DNA of 64,000 nucleotides from Alicycliphilus denitrificans_A (GTDB taxonomy: Bacteria > Pseudomonadota > Gammaproteobacteria > Burkholderiales > Burkholderiaceae_C). A program made the translations under genes and the position numbers. Each line of letters starts with the position of its first letter. Within the stretch, counting starts at the first letter, position 1. Of the stretch, positions 1 to 9,171 are shown one piece after another. The DNA is taken from positions 2,356,001 to 2,420,000 of the forward strand of contig NZ_CP126238.1 of assembly GCF_044792555.1 (NCBI RefSeq), given 5' to 3'. Below the pieces are notes generated by a model. That model was not told the DNA's origin and made no database searches. It saw nothing but the letters and a program-made list of their open reading frames with translations.

Positions 1-388
1 GTCGATGTAGGCCTTCACGACTTGAGTCGGCGGTCGAGCTCCGCCTGCGCGAAAAACGCGCTGGCCGTCTTCAGGATGTCGTTGGCCCGGCGCAATTCTT
101 TGACCTCACGCTCCAGTTCCTTGATGCGCTGCGCATCCGAGGTGGTGGTGCCGGGGCGCTGGCCGCTGTCGACCTCGGCCTTCTTGACCCAGTCGTTCAA
201 GGTCTGTGGCACGCAGCCAATCTTGGGGGCAATCGATTCAATCGCTGCCCACAGCGACGGGTAGTCGGCTCGGTGCTCCTGCACCATGCGCACGGCGCGC
301 TCGCGCACTTCCGGGGAGAACTTCGGTGACTTGTTCATAGCTCCATCTTCTCAAGTGTTGGAGCCTCCTCAAAACCCGGGGCGGTTCA
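1..388 (-). mobile_element. IS3-family insertion sequence, copy 1 (cut by window edge)
   Basis: This is the upstream end of an IS3-family element that runs off the left edge of the window. Its terminal inverted repeat ends at 388 and matches the left end of the full copy at 5999-7317. The encoded OrfA is identical to the OrfA of that copy. The element lies in reverse orientation and is inserted inside the helicase gene that starts at 1163, whose native sequence stops at 389. The other end and the target duplication cannot be seen. Confidence 0.9.
15..338 (-). CDS. IS3-family transposase OrfA (copy 1)
   Basis: This 107-residue protein is the helix-turn-helix DNA-binding subunit of an IS3-family transposase. 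It begins MNKSPKFSPEVRERAVRMV, and its C-terminal half (about residues 70-95) is a leucine-rich coiled coil used for multimerisation. The sequence is identical to that at 6049-6372, so the two copies are recent. The matching OrfB would lie beyond the left edge of the window. Confidence 0.9.
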   Translation of the reverse strand: MNKSPKFSPEVRERAVRMVQEHRADYPSLWAAIESIAPKIGCVPQTLNDWVKKAEVDSGQRPGTTTSDAQRIKELEREVKELRRANDILKTASAFFAQAELDRRLKS

Positions 389-1163
389 GGACATCAGAAG
401 AACACCCTCCTGCAAGCTGGCTAGTCGTCACGACGACGTTGCAAGGGCCAAAGAAGGTATCAATCTCTTCTATGGTGGTGGGTTTTTTAAGTAGGGTACC
501 AACTACCGGTCGATGGGCCTCTTCAAGAAGTACTGCATTATTTGCAGCCTTCAATAGACCAAGCGTCAGGAACTTGTTCGCGATTTGCGTGCGCAGCGCA
601 TCGGTTGGGACGATGACAAGTACGCGAGAACACCTGTCTGAAACAAGCGTTGACAGCATCGTCTCTGTCTTGCCGGTGCCCGTCGGCATCACTACCGTTG
701 CAACTTCTATGCTCGTAGACCAGTGCGCATGTATGGCGTGCAACGCTCCAACCTGTGGAGACCGAAGCGCAGGGCGTCCACCTGACGATGCTTCGTTGGT
801 GAATTGAAATGCGTTTATCCAGGACGACAGAGCCGCGTCACGCGCGGATGCTGTCTGCTGAGCTGTATTGTGTGGATGCTGAAACCAGTAGCCGTTGCGC
901 AGGTCGGCGTCATCAACTTCGGTACTCAGACCCTTCGCGACCAGAACCGGTGCGTCGTCCTTGAATGCCCCGACAGGCGGCTTGGCAAATACGTACGCGA
1001 CTACAGCCCCATTTGTGCCAGTAACCAAATGACCCTTGTCGGAGCCATTAGTGTATTTTGCGACGGTAGCAATATGACGAGTCGCGGGTTGCGCCAGTTG
1101 TTCAATGGGGCCACATCTGTGTGCAACCTCGAAGGCTTTCATGGGCGGAAGCAGTACTTCCAT
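369..1163 (-). pseudogene. DEAD/DEAH-type helicase, 3' end removed by IS
   Basis: This is the N-terminal part of a superfamily 2 helicase-like ATPase. Residues about 157-166 read VVMPTGTGKTE, a Walker A motif, followed by a strand with VLVIVPTDALR typical of motif Ia. The native sequence ends at position 389, where the inverted repeat of the IS begins. The last residues of the open frame (LNRPGF) come from the IS, so motifs II to VI are missing. A strong ribosome binding site (GGGGAGGAG) precedes the ATG at 1163. The gene lies downstream of hsdR on the same strand and was probably part of the same defence cluster. The exact family is not recognisable from this fragment. Confidence 0.75.
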
Positions 1164-1291
1164 ATTCTCCTCCCCTCCGAACAGCTTGGACTGATATAAC
1201 GCCCTGAGCCGTGGATATTTAATTGTTGCGGTACTGTGGGTTACGTCAGTGGCCCTAGTTGGCCTATCAGTCCTTAAATGGAAAATCGGGT

Positions 1292-4200
1292 TCAGACCCA
1301 GCTGTCACCAATCGACTCTGCCTGCTGCAGCACCAATTCAATGGCCGCATCCGTCTGGTCTGGCGGGTACTTGTATTTGCGCAAAATGCGTTTGACCATC
1401 AACCGCAGTGTGGCTCTCACGCTCTCGCGCTGCGCCCAGTCCACGGTGATGTTCTTTTTAAGGTTCTCGGTGAGCTCGTGGGCAATTTTCTTGAGGGTCT
1501 CGTCGGTCAGTTCCTTGACGGCCGACTCGTTGTTGGCCAACGCGTCGTAGAAGCGCACCTCATCATCTGACAGGCCTAACTGCTCTCCCCTGCTCGCGGC
1601 CTCCTTGAACTTCTTGGCCATTTCCACCAGCTCTTCCATCACCTGCGCGGTTTCGATGCTGCGGTTCTGGTAGCGGGTGATGACATTGCTCAGCAGGTCG
1701 CTGAACTTCTTTTGCTGAACCACGTTGGTGGCGAATTTGCTCTTGATTTCGCCTTCCAGCAGCCGTTCCAGCAGTTCCACGGCCAAGTTGCGCTCGGGTA
1801 GGTTTTTCACCTGAGCGAGGAAGTCATCGTCCAGCAGGCCGATGTTGGGCTTGTCCAGGCCCACGGCGTCGAAGATGTCCACGACGCTTTCGCTCACCAC
1901 CGCCTGGCTGATGATTTGCCGGATGGCGACCTCGCGCTGCTCGTCGGTCTTCTTTTGGGTACTGATGTCGCGCTTGGTTAGGATGACCTTGACCGCCTGC
2001 AGGAAGGCCACCTCCTCGCGTAGGGCCTTGGCTTCGTCCAGGGTGCAGCAAAGGCTGAAGGCCTTGCTCATGGCCAGCGCATTGTCAGCAAAGCGCTTCT
2101 TGCCGTCACGCTTGCTGTCCTTGCCCTCGGACTTGATGCCCAAAACGTGGTTGGCTGCACCCGCCAGGGTCTTGTGGCCACCTGTGAGGAAGCCTGAGTA
2201 GTCATACCCGTGCAGCATGGCGCGCAGCACGTCCATCTTCTCCAGCAGCACCGACAGGGCCTCGTGGGCATCCACGGTAGGCTTGCCGCGGCCCTGGCTG
2301 GCGGTGTACTCCTTCATGGCAGCCTTCAGCTCATTGCCGATACCGATGTAGTCCACCACCAGACCGCCCTGCTTGTCCTTGAATACACGGTTGATGCGGG
2401 CAATCGCCTGCATCAGGTTGTGCCCCTTCATAGGCTTGTCCACGTACATGGTGTGCACGCAGGGGGCGTCGAAGCCAGTCAGCCACATGTCGCGCACGAT
2501 GACCAGGCGCAACGGGTCCGTGGGGTCCTTGAAGCGTTTTTCGAGGCGTTTCTTGACCTGTGCGCTGTAGATGTGGGGGCGCAGCAAAGCTTTGTCGCTG
2601 GCGCTACCAGTCATCACAATCTTGATGGCACCTTTTTCTGGGTCGCTGCCGTGCCATTCGGGGCGCAGCTTCACGATTTCGTTGTACAGGTGCACGCAGA
2701 TGTCCCGGCTCATGGCGACCACCATGGCCTTGCCGTCCTGGGTCTTGTTGCGCTCCTCGAAGTGCGCCACCAGGTCAGCGGCCACGCTGGCCACGCGGGG
2801 CGTGGCGCCCACCACCTTTTCCAGCGCGGCCCAGCGGCTTTTGAGTTGCGCCTGGGTACTTTCTTCTTCGTCCTCGGCCAACTCGTCCACTTCATCATCA
2901 AGAAAGGACAGGTCCTCTTCCTTGAGTCGAAGCTTGGCCAGCCGGCTTTCGTAATAGATGGCGACCGTGGCCCCGTCTTCCTTGGCCTGCTGCATGTCGT
3001 AGACCGAGATGTAGTCACCAAAAACAGCACGGGTGTCGCGGTCGGTACTGCTGACGGGCGTGCCGGTGAAGGCCACGAAGGTGGCGTTCGGCAAGGCATC
3101 GCGCAGGTGCTGGGCATAGCCGACCTGGTACTTCGTGAGGTACTCCGGCTCCGCAAAGTCGGCGGTAACGGCTGCTCCCGAGGTCTCACCGTCGGCCAGG
3201 ACCAGCGCCTTGGCGGCACTGGCACCCTTGTTCTTGATGGTCTTGAGTTTGGCCTCGAAGCCGTACTGGGTGCGGTGGGCTTCGTCGGCAATCACCACGA
3301 TGTTGTGGCGCTCTGAGAGCACAGGGAACATGTCCTCATCCTCGCCCGGCATGAACTTCTGGATGGTGGCGAACACAATGCCGCCCGAGGGCCGATTGCT
3401 AAGCAGTTGCCGCAATTGCTGCCGGGTGCTGGCCTGGGCGGGCTGCTCGCGCAGCAGGTCTCGCGCCAGGCTGAACACTCCAAACAGTTGCCCGTCCAGG
3501 TCGTTGCGGTCGGTGATGACGACGATGGTGGGGTTGGCCATCGCGGGCTCTTGCATCACCCGGGCGGCAAAGCATGTCATGGTGATGCTCTTGCCGCTGC
3601 CTTGGGTGTGCCACACCACCCCGCCCTTCCCTCGCTGGTTGGCGGCACTGTCAGGCCGGGAGGCGGCCACCACATGCGCGATGGCAGAGCGCACAGCATG
3701 AAACTGGTGGTAGCCAGCAATTTTCTTAACAAGGCTGCCGTCGTCTTCGAACAGGACGAAGTAGCGCAGGTAGTCCAGCAGGTACGGGGGCGCCAGGGCG
3801 CCGCGCACCAGCGTTTCCAGCTCGTTGAACTCCCCCAGCGGGTCTAGGTTCACGCCGTCGATTGTGCGCCATTGCATGAAGCGCTCGGCATTGGCTGACA
3901 GGGAACCGAGCCGCGCCTCGGTGCCATCCGAGATGACTAGCACCTCGTTGTACTGAAAAACGTCCGGTATCTGCTCCTTGTAGGTCTGAATCTGGTCATA
4001 GGCTTTCCAGATGTCGGCGGCCTGGTCAGCAGGGTTCTTTAGCTCCAGCAAGACCAGCGGCAGGCCGTTGACGAACAAGATGATGTCGGGGCGGCGCGTG
4101 TGGTGCGGCCCCTTGATGGTGAACTGATTGACGGCCCAGAACTCGTTGCGCGACACCTCCGACCAATCAACCAAGCGAACAAAGTCACCACGGGTTTCGC

Positions 4201-4504
4201 CATCCTTCTGGTACTGCACCGGCACGCCACCGACCAGCAGCTTGTGGAATGCCCGGTTGGCCGACAGCTGGGATGGGATGCCCAAATCCAGCACCCGGTG
4301 CAGGGCGTCCTCACGAGCTACCGTCGGGATGAGCGGATTCAGGCGCTGGATAGCTTCGCGCAGTCGGAACGACAGGACGACCTGGCGGTAATCGGCACGT
4401 TGAGGGTTGCCGCCGTCCGGGGCGATATCCAGCCCATTGTGGAGCGAGTAGCCAACATCAGCCAGCCAGCCCAGGGTTTCCTTTTCCAGTTGGTCTTCAG
4501 TCAT
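1292..4504 (-). CDS. hsdR: Type I restriction enzyme, R (translocase/endonuclease) subunit HsdR
   Basis: HsdR is the motor and nuclease subunit of type I restriction systems. It translocates DNA using ATP and cleaves it once bound to an M2S methylase core. This 1070-residue protein has the N-terminal nuclease domain with PD (RRPDIILF, about residue 138) and LLELK (about 152). It has a Walker A motif in WHTQGSGKS (about 300), the DEAH box in ADEAHRTQYG, the FTGTP motif, and the late helicase motif RDMWLTGFDAP. The length is normal for the family and no frame damage is seen. It follows mcrC by 54 bp on the same strand. No hsdM or hsdS gene is present in the window, so its partners must lie elsewhere or have been lost. 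Confidence 0.95.
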   Translation of the reverse strand: MTEDQLEKETLGWLADVGYSLHNGLDIAPDGGNPQRADYRQVVLSFRLREAIQRLNPLIPTVAREDALHRVLDLGIPSQLSANRAFHKLLVGGVPVQYQKDGETRGDFVRLVDWSEVSRNEFWAVNQFTIKGPHHTRRPDIILFVNGLPLVLLELKNPADQAADIWKAYDQIQTYKEQIPDVFQYNEVLVISDGTEARLGSLSANAERFMQWRTIDGVNLDPLGEFNELETLVRGALAPPYLLDYLRYFVLFEDDGSLVKKIAGYHQFHAVRSAIAHVVAASRPDSAANQRGKGGVVWHTQGSGKSITMTCFAARVMQEPAMANPTIVVITDRNDLDGQLFGVFSLARDLLREQPAQASTRQQLRQLLSNRPSGGIVFATIQKFMPGEDEDMFPVLSERHNIVVIADEAHRTQYGFEAKLKTIKNKGASAAKALVLADGETSGAAVTADFAEPEYLTKYQVGYAQHLRDALPNATFVAFTGTPVSSTDRDTRAVFGDYISVYDMQQAKEDGATVAIYYESRLAKLRLKEEDLSFLDDEVDELAEDEEESTQAQLKSRWAALEKVVGATPRVASVAADLVAHFEERNKTQDGKAMVVAMSRDICVHLYNEIVKLRPEWHGSDPEKGAIKIVMTGSASDKALLRPHIYSAQVKKRLEKRFKDPTDPLRLVIVRDMWLTGFDAPCVHTMYVDKPMKGHNLMQAIARINRVFKDKQGGLVVDYIGIGNELKAAMKEYTASQGRGKPTVDAHEALSVLLEKMDVLRAMLHGYDYSGFLTGGHKTLAGAANHVLGIKSEGKDSKRDGKKRFADNALAMSKAFSLCCTLDEAKALREEVAFLQAVKVILTKRDISTQKKTDEQREVAIRQIISQAVVSESVVDIFDAVGLDKPNIGLLDDDFLAQVKNLPERNLAVELLERLLEGEIKSKFATNVVQQKKFSDLLSNVITRYQNRSIETAQVMEELVEMAKKFKEAASRGEQLGLSDDEVRFYDALANNESAVKELTDETLKKIAHELTENLKKNITVDWAQRESVRATLRLMVKRILRKYKYPPDQTDAAIELVLQQAESIGDSWV

Positions 4505-4558
4505 GTCTCACTATTAGCTTGATTCAGTACCGTGACGGCTGCAACTTTGATGTGAAGT

Positions 4559-5866
4559 TCAGGCCAGACGTTGACTTACCACCTCAATGACGGGGGATTG
4601 ATGCCAAAAGCTGTCGGAGATACAGAGCTTGTCATTCTCCACATCAAATCGAAGTACTTCCATCCGTAACCCAGGCCCCATTTCAAACATCGGCAGCGGA
4701 ACATCAAACCCCGTCCAGGCTGGATAAATCAGCGCCAGCTTTCCCTGCCCCGTCAGATAGCGCTGACCATAGGCCAGCATCTGATAGAAGTCTCCCTGGG
4801 CCAGTCCATAGTTGTTGGCGCGGTTGTCTGCCTCCAGTCGCTTCCATTTGGTGTCCAAAACCATCACAGCGGCACCGTTGTGGTTGCGCAGCAGCAGGTC
4901 AGGGCGCAACTGGAACATCCGGCGGCCGTCATGCCAGCAAAGGTACTCGCTGGCGGCCTGCGCAGTCAGGCATAGATGCTGCGGCAGGTGCTTGAGTAGC
5001 CAGCGGGCCACGTAGGATTCGAAGAGCTTTTCCATCGGAAACAACAGGCTCAGCCCCTGTTGGTCACCGGCAAGCGCAACGGGCATGCCTTGCCCCAGCA
5101 CCAGTTGGCACCAAGGATAGATAGGCTGATAGTGCTGCATCAAGCGTGTGCGGGACCACGCCCGCCAGTCCTGCTGTGGCTGTGTGCTGGCGGGCACCTC
5201 GTGTAGGCGTGCACTCAGCTCTTGGGCCAATCGCCAGTTGTCGGCCTGGTTGGTTGCGTGGCGCACACGCTCCAGAGCCAGCTTGAGGAGACGGTTCTCC
5301 GCCCGGTCTGGCACGAAAACATCATGGCGCACATGGAAGTGATGGGCGCGTCCAGGAAGCTGACGCATTTGGGCGGTCGTGTGAAGTTGGCCCCGCAGGT
5401 AGGGCAGCTCTTCCTCCACGCGCACATAGTCTTGTCGCAAGCCCTGCTGTACCAATCTCTGCAAGGCCAGCAGAAATTGGCGCATGACCCATTCGGTCAG
5501 CGGCACATCAAAATGCTCAAGCGCAGCCTCCCCCGCTTCTTTTGCGGGAAGGTCCAACAACGACGCAACCATCTTACGGAGCATGGCCCGGCTACAAGAG
5601 GCATCGTCTTCATGGTCATGCGTCTTCGGCAAGATTTCTATGGTAGTGCCGCATGGTGTCTGAATCACGCCTACTAGACTGTCCAAGCGCAACCATTGCC
5701 GGCCCTCCACCTCCAGAAGGCTTGCGCCCCCCGGGCGCAAGCGTGACTGCAAAGTGCACAGCCAATCAAATGCGGTGGGGCTGACATGGTGAGTATCCAG
5801 GCTGTCAATGCAGCTACCTGTAGTCAGGCGTGCGTGCTCTCGGACGGTGACCATGCACGTTTTCAC
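4559..5866 (-). CDS. mcrC: McrC, nuclease subunit of the McrBC restriction system
   Basis: McrC pairs with the GTPase McrB to cut DNA carrying modified cytosines. This protein of about 435 residues has the McrC-type N-terminal domain and, near residue 340, the PD-(D/E)XK-like core: an aspartate in the strand leading to VLDTKWK, followed by YGLAQGDFYQMLAYGQRY, which is typical of the family. The start is a GTG at 5866 that overlaps the TGA stop of mcrB in a GTGA arrangement, showing translational coupling. Its partner mcrB is broken by two insertion sequences, so McrC is probably without function now although its own frame is intact. Confidence 0.93.
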   Translation of the reverse strand: MKTCMVTVREHARLTTGSCIDSLDTHHVSPTAFDWLCTLQSRLRPGGASLLEVEGRQWLRLDSLVGVIQTPCGTTIEILPKTHDHEDDASCSRAMLRKMVASLLDLPAKEAGEAALEHFDVPLTEWVMRQFLLALQRLVQQGLRQDYVRVEEELPYLRGQLHTTAQMRQLPGRAHHFHVRHDVFVPDRAENRLLKLALERVRHATNQADNWRLAQELSARLHEVPASTQPQQDWRAWSRTRLMQHYQPIYPWCQLVLGQGMPVALAGDQQGLSLLFPMEKLFESYVARWLLKHLPQHLCLTAQAASEYLCWHDGRRMFQLRPDLLLRNHNGAAVMVLDTKWKRLEADNRANNYGLAQGDFYQMLAYGQRYLTGQGKLALIYPAWTGFDVPLPMFEMGPGLRMEVLRFDVENDKLCISDSFWHQSPVIEVVSQRLA

Positions 5867-5998
5867 TGCGCCAGCACACTTTCCTTGCTGTCCTCTTTGA
5901 CCAGAGCGCTTGCCTGGGGCGAGGGCGTGACCGCTGCCGCATTCAAAATTGCAGCGTAGCTGTCCAAACGGTCAAACGCGTCTGCGTTGACGGCCCAG
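5863..5998 (-). pseudogene. mcrB: mcrB, C-terminal fragment
   Basis: Reading the minus strand from 5998 gives WAVNADAFDRLDSYAAIL and onwards to the stop at 5863-5865, which overlaps the mcrC start. This is the severed C-terminal tail of mcrB. Removing the IS at 5999-7317 and one copy of its CAG duplication joins it in frame to the fragment at 7318-8066 (..RHRQS followed by WAVNADA..). It has no start codon of its own in a useful position. Confidence 0.8.
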
Positions 5999-6048
5999 TG
6001 AACCGCCCCGGGTTTTGAGGAGGCTCCAACACTTGAGAAGATGGAGCT

Positions 6049-6372
6049 ATGAACAAGTCACCGAAGTTCTCCCCGGAAGTGCGCGAGCGCGCCGTGCGCA
6101 TGGTGCAGGAGCACCGAGCCGACTACCCGTCGCTGTGGGCAGCGATTGAATCGATTGCCCCCAAGATTGGCTGCGTGCCACAGACCTTGAACGACTGGGT
6201 CAAGAAGGCCGAGGTCGACAGCGGCCAGCGCCCCGGCACCACCACCTCGGATGCGCAGCGCATCAAGGAACTGGAGCGTGAGGTCAAAGAATTGCGCCGG
6301 GCCAACGACATCCTGAAGACGGCCAGCGCGTTTTTCGCGCAGGCGGAGCTCGACCGCCGACTCAAGTCGTGA
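6049..6372 (+). CDS. IS3-family transposase OrfA (copy 2)
   Basis: This is the 107-residue N-terminal transposase subunit, identical in sequence to that at 15-338. It has an N-terminal helix-turn-helix (about residues 20-55) and a leucine-rich coiled coil near its end. The stop codon overlaps the GTG that opens orfB. IS3 elements normally make the active OrfAB protein by ribosomal frameshifting in this overlap. Confidence 0.93.
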   Translation: MNKSPKFSPEVRERAVRMVQEHRADYPSLWAAIESIAPKIGCVPQTLNDWVKKAEVDSGQRPGTTTSDAQRIKELEREVKELRRANDILKTASAFFAQAELDRRLKS

Positions 6373-7283
6373 AGGCCTACATCGACCGCCACCGTGATGA
6401 CTACGGGGTCGAGCCCATCTGCCGGGCGCTGCAGATGGCCCCGTCGTGTTACTGGCGCCACGCAGCCCGGCAACGCAACGCGCAACTGCGCAGTGCACGC
6501 GCCCAGCGTGACGAGGGTTTGAAGGCCGACATTCAGCGCGTGTGGCACGCCAACTGGCAGGTCTACGGAGCCGACAAGGTCTGGCTGCAGATGAACCGCG
6601 AGGGCATCGTGGTGGCGCGCTGCACGGTCGAGCGTCTGATGCGTGCCATGGGCTTGCAAGGGGCACGCCGTGGCAGGGCGGTGCGCACCACCACGCCGGA
6701 TACCTCGGCCCCGTGCCCGCTGGACCACGTCAACCGGCACTTCCATGCCAGCCGTCCCAACGAGCTATGGGTGTCGGACTTCACCTATGTCTCCACCTGG
6801 CAAGGCTGGTTGTATGTGGCCTTTGTGGTGGATGTGTACGCTCGGCGCATCGTGGGCTGGCGCGTCAGTCGCAGCATGCAGACGGACTTCGTGCTCGATG
6901 CCCTGGAGCAGGCTCTGTACGAACGCCAGCCAGCGGCCCATGTCTTGACGCACCATTCCGACAGGGGCAGTCAGTACGTCAGCATCCGCTACACCGAACG
7001 CTTGGACCAGGCGGGCATACAACCTTCGGTGGGCAGCAGGGGAGACAGCTATGACAACGCGCTGGCCGAGACCATCAACGGTCTGTACAAGGCCGAGTTG
7101 ATTCACCGCCGGGGACCTTGGAAGACCAGGGAATCCGTGGAACTGGCCACCCTGCAATGGGTGCACTGGTTCAACCACGTCCGACTGCTCACGCCGATTG
7201 GGGGCATCCCTCCGGCAGAAGCTGAGGCAAACTACTGGAGGCAACTCGCCGCCAGCGACACCTCGACAGAAGTGTCAACTTAA
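6369..7283 (+). CDS. IS3-family transposase OrfB (DDE integrase core)
   Basis: This is the catalytic part of the transposase, 304 residues, with a retroviral-integrase fold. The DDE residues are visible: D in WVSDFTYVSTW (about 138), D in THHSDRGSQYVS (about 199), and E in YDNALAETINGLYKAELI (about 235). The helix-turn-helix region HRDDYGVEPICRAL at the N-terminus is typical of OrfB. The frame is intact, so the element may be active. The proposed GTG start overlaps the end of orfA. Confidence 0.93.
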   Translation: MKAYIDRHRDDYGVEPICRALQMAPSCYWRHAARQRNAQLRSARAQRDEGLKADIQRVWHANWQVYGADKVWLQMNREGIVVARCTVERLMRAMGLQGARRGRAVRTTTPDTSAPCPLDHVNRHFHASRPNELWVSDFTYVSTWQGWLYVAFVVDVYARRIVGWRVSRSMQTDFVLDALEQALYERQPAAHVLTHHSDRGSQYVSIRYTERLDQAGIQPSVGSRGDSYDNALAETINGLYKAELIHRRGPWKTRESVELATLQWVHWFNHVRLLTPIGGIPPAEAEANYWRQLAASDTSTEVST

Positions 7284-7317
7284 ACCAATCGGCCTCCTCG
7301 AAAGCCGGGGCGGTTCA

Positions 7318-8066
7318 CAGCTTTGGCGGTGCCGAGGCACTTGCACATCCGAGCCAAAAAGTGCGTCAAACGATGGTCCGCTGGCTTGTACAAATGTCAG
7401 CGCAGCCGCCTTCTTTCGATGGTCGTTAAGCACCCAGCGGATACGCTCCCAATCATCAAAGAAGTATTCCTGCAGCAAGGGCAGCACCTGCTGGCGGAAG
7501 ATGTGCGCCAACGTCGAAAGTGTGGGCGACTGCCGCAATGGCATGAAGTACGCATGGCCCAGCGTGTGCTCACGGTCCAGCAAAGCCTCGATGCGCTGGT
7601 TCATCACCTTAAGCAGCTCGCCCACAGATACGGAGATGCCGCCGACACTCACGCTCACTCCCTCCAGTAACTCAGGCTTGGGCATCAGCTCTTCAAATAC
7701 AAAGCGCCTGCGCAGCGCCACATCCAGCCCGGCCAGTGAACGGTCAGCAGTATTCATCGTGCCCAGCAAGTGCACGTTTCGCGGCACGCTGAAGCGTTCC
7801 TTGGAATACGGCAACACAACTTCCAGAGCCTCATGGGCGCCGGCGCGTTTAGAGGGTTCGAGAAGCGTAATCAGCTCGCCAAAGATGCGCGAGACGTTCC
7901 CCCGGTTGATTTCATCAATGATGAGCACATACGGTTCCAGGGCTTTGGAGACGGTGGGCTGAAGTCCATGCAACGAAATTTTGGCGTGGAGCAGGGCCTC
8001 GTGCAGCTTGGGCCATGACACATTCCACAACCGGTACACAGTCTGAATGAAGTCCCCTCGAATTCC
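7318..8066 (-). pseudogene. mcrB: mcrB, central AAA+ GTPase fragment
   Basis: This fragment holds the central to C-terminal part of the McrB GTPase. It carries the Walker B strand YVLIIDEINRGNVSRIFGEL, the GTMNTADRSLAGLD sensor and the arginine-rich ALRRRF motif, all characteristic of McrB. The Walker A motif and the N-terminal modified-base-binding domain are missing. The fragment begins at the IS end at 8066 and is cut again at 7318 by the second IS. Its continuation is at 5863-5998. The original product is therefore destroyed on both sides. Confidence 0.9.
8045..8062 (+). repeat. Left arm of an 18-bp perfect inverted repeat outside the IS
   Basis: GAATGAAGTCCCCTCGAA lies four bases outside the left end of the IS at 8067. 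The exact complement is found at 9220-9237, the same distance outside the right end. The left arm is in frame with mcrB. Confidence 0.9.
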
Positions 8067-8074
8067 TGAGCCAG

Positions 8075-8887
8075 TCAGAAGTAGAGGTTGGGGAACAGTT
8101 TGACACGGTACTCGACCGGGGGGATTCGGCCTAGGGATTCATGTGGTCGGTAGTGGTTGTAACGGCGCAGCCAGTCGGCCGTCATGTCGCGCACTTCCTG
8201 CAGTGACTCGAACACGTAGCAGTCCAGCACCTCGGTGCGGTAGGTCTTGTTGAATCGTTCCACATAGGCGTTCTGCGTGGGCTTTCCAGGCTGGATGTGG
8301 TTGAGGGCAATGCCCTTGGACTGCGCCCATTTCGCCAGCGCATCGGCGATGAACTCGGGCCCGTTGTCCAGGCGAATCGACAGCGGCGCACCTCGGACTT
8401 CCACCAACTCGTTCAAGGCGCGGATGACCCGCGCAGCGGGCAGGCTCGTATCGACCTCGATGCGCAGCCCTTCGCGGTTGAACTCGTCGATGACATTGAA
8501 GGTTCTGAAGCGCCGGCCAGACCACAAGGCATCGGACATGAAGTCGCAGCTCCAGCCCTGATTGGGCTGGCCCGCAGCCACTAAAGGCTGTTTGATGCGC
8601 GACGGCAGTCGTTTCTTGCCCCGCCGGGGCAGGTTCAGCTTCAGCTCGCAATACACGCGCCACAGCACCGTCTTGCCCCAGGGTTTGCCTTGGTGGCGGG
8701 CACTGTCGTACAGCAGCCCGAACCCGTGACGCGGATTGAGCGCCATGTAGGTCTGGATGAAGGTGATGACCCCGGAGTCGTCGCGTGGCACAGGCCGGTA
8801 GCGCAGCGTGGAGCGGGCAATACCGCTGGCGGCACAGGCCCGGCGCTGGCTCATGCCATGTTCGGTCATGAGGCTTTGAACGACCAT
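8075..8887 (-). CDS. IS407-like transposase OrfB
   Basis: This is the catalytic subunit, about 270 residues. The DDE triad is seen at WSCDFMSDAL (about residue 113), IRLDNGPEF (about 174) and NAYVERFNKTYR (about 209). The C-terminus NHYRPHESLGRIPPVEYR is typical of the group. In related elements it is made as an OrfAB fusion by a -1 frameshift near the end of orfA. A run of GAAAG at the orfA end fits this, after which the -1 frame reads TPERREMVVQSLM into the annotated frame. Confidence 0.92.
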   Translation of the reverse strand: MVVQSLMTEHGMSQRRACAASGIARSTLRYRPVPRDDSGVITFIQTYMALNPRHGFGLLYDSARHQGKPWGKTVLWRVYCELKLNLPRRGKKRLPSRIKQPLVAAGQPNQGWSCDFMSDALWSGRRFRTFNVIDEFNREGLRIEVDTSLPAARVIRALNELVEVRGAPLSIRLDNGPEFIADALAKWAQSKGIALNHIQPGKPTQNAYVERFNKTYRTEVLDCYVFESLQEVRDMTADWLRRYNHYRPHESLGRIPPVEYRVKLFPNLYF

Positions 8888-8904
8888 CTCGCGACGCTCC
8901 GGGG

Positions 8905-9171
8905 TCAGAGCTTTCGGTCAACGACATCCTTGAGCACGTGGTGCATCAGCGCCAGGTCGGCGTACATGCGCTTGAGCTTGGCGTTCTCTTCCTGCAGCTC
9001 GCGCAACTGGGCCAGGTGTGAGACCGTCATGCCCGAGAACTGACTCTTCCACTTGTAGTAGGTCGGTTCGCTGATGCCGTGCTTCCTGCACGTCTCGCCG
9101 ACCTTGGCGCCCATCTCGACCTCCTTGAGGAGGCCGACTATCTGGGTTTCACTGAATCTGGATTTCTTCAT
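8905..9171 (-). CDS. IS407-like transposase OrfA
   Basis: This 88-residue subunit begins MKKSRFSETQIVGLLKEVE and has the helix-turn-helix around GETCRKHGISEPTYYKWKSQ (residues 26-45). A coiled coil (LRELQEENAKLKRMYADLAL) follows. This pattern is standard for the IS407 and related groups of the IS3 family. Confidence 0.92.
   Translation of the reverse strand: MKKSRFSETQIVGLLKEVEMGAKVGETCRKHGISEPTYYKWKSQFSGMTVSHLAQLRELQEENAKLKRMYADLALMHHVLKDVVDRKL

Larger units (their letters stand above)
5999..7317 (+). mobile_element. IS3-family insertion sequence, copy 2 (complete)
   Basis: This is a complete 1319-bp element. Its ends are imperfect inverted repeats: TGAACCGCCCCGGGTTTTGA at the left and, at the right, the complement of TGAACCGCCCCGGCTTTCGA. 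The flanking bases CAG (5996-5998) and CAG (7318-7320) form a 3-bp target duplication, as expected for the IS3 subgroup. The orfA and orfB frames overlap. The element is inserted in mcrB. It is an inverted copy of the element at 1-388. Confidence 0.95.

Noticed and set aside
1..7317. Composite transposon formed by the two inverted copies of the same IS
   Set aside because: The complete copy has its own CAG target duplication and its target gene mcrB is continuous across it. The other copy cuts a different gene. Separate insertions explain this better.
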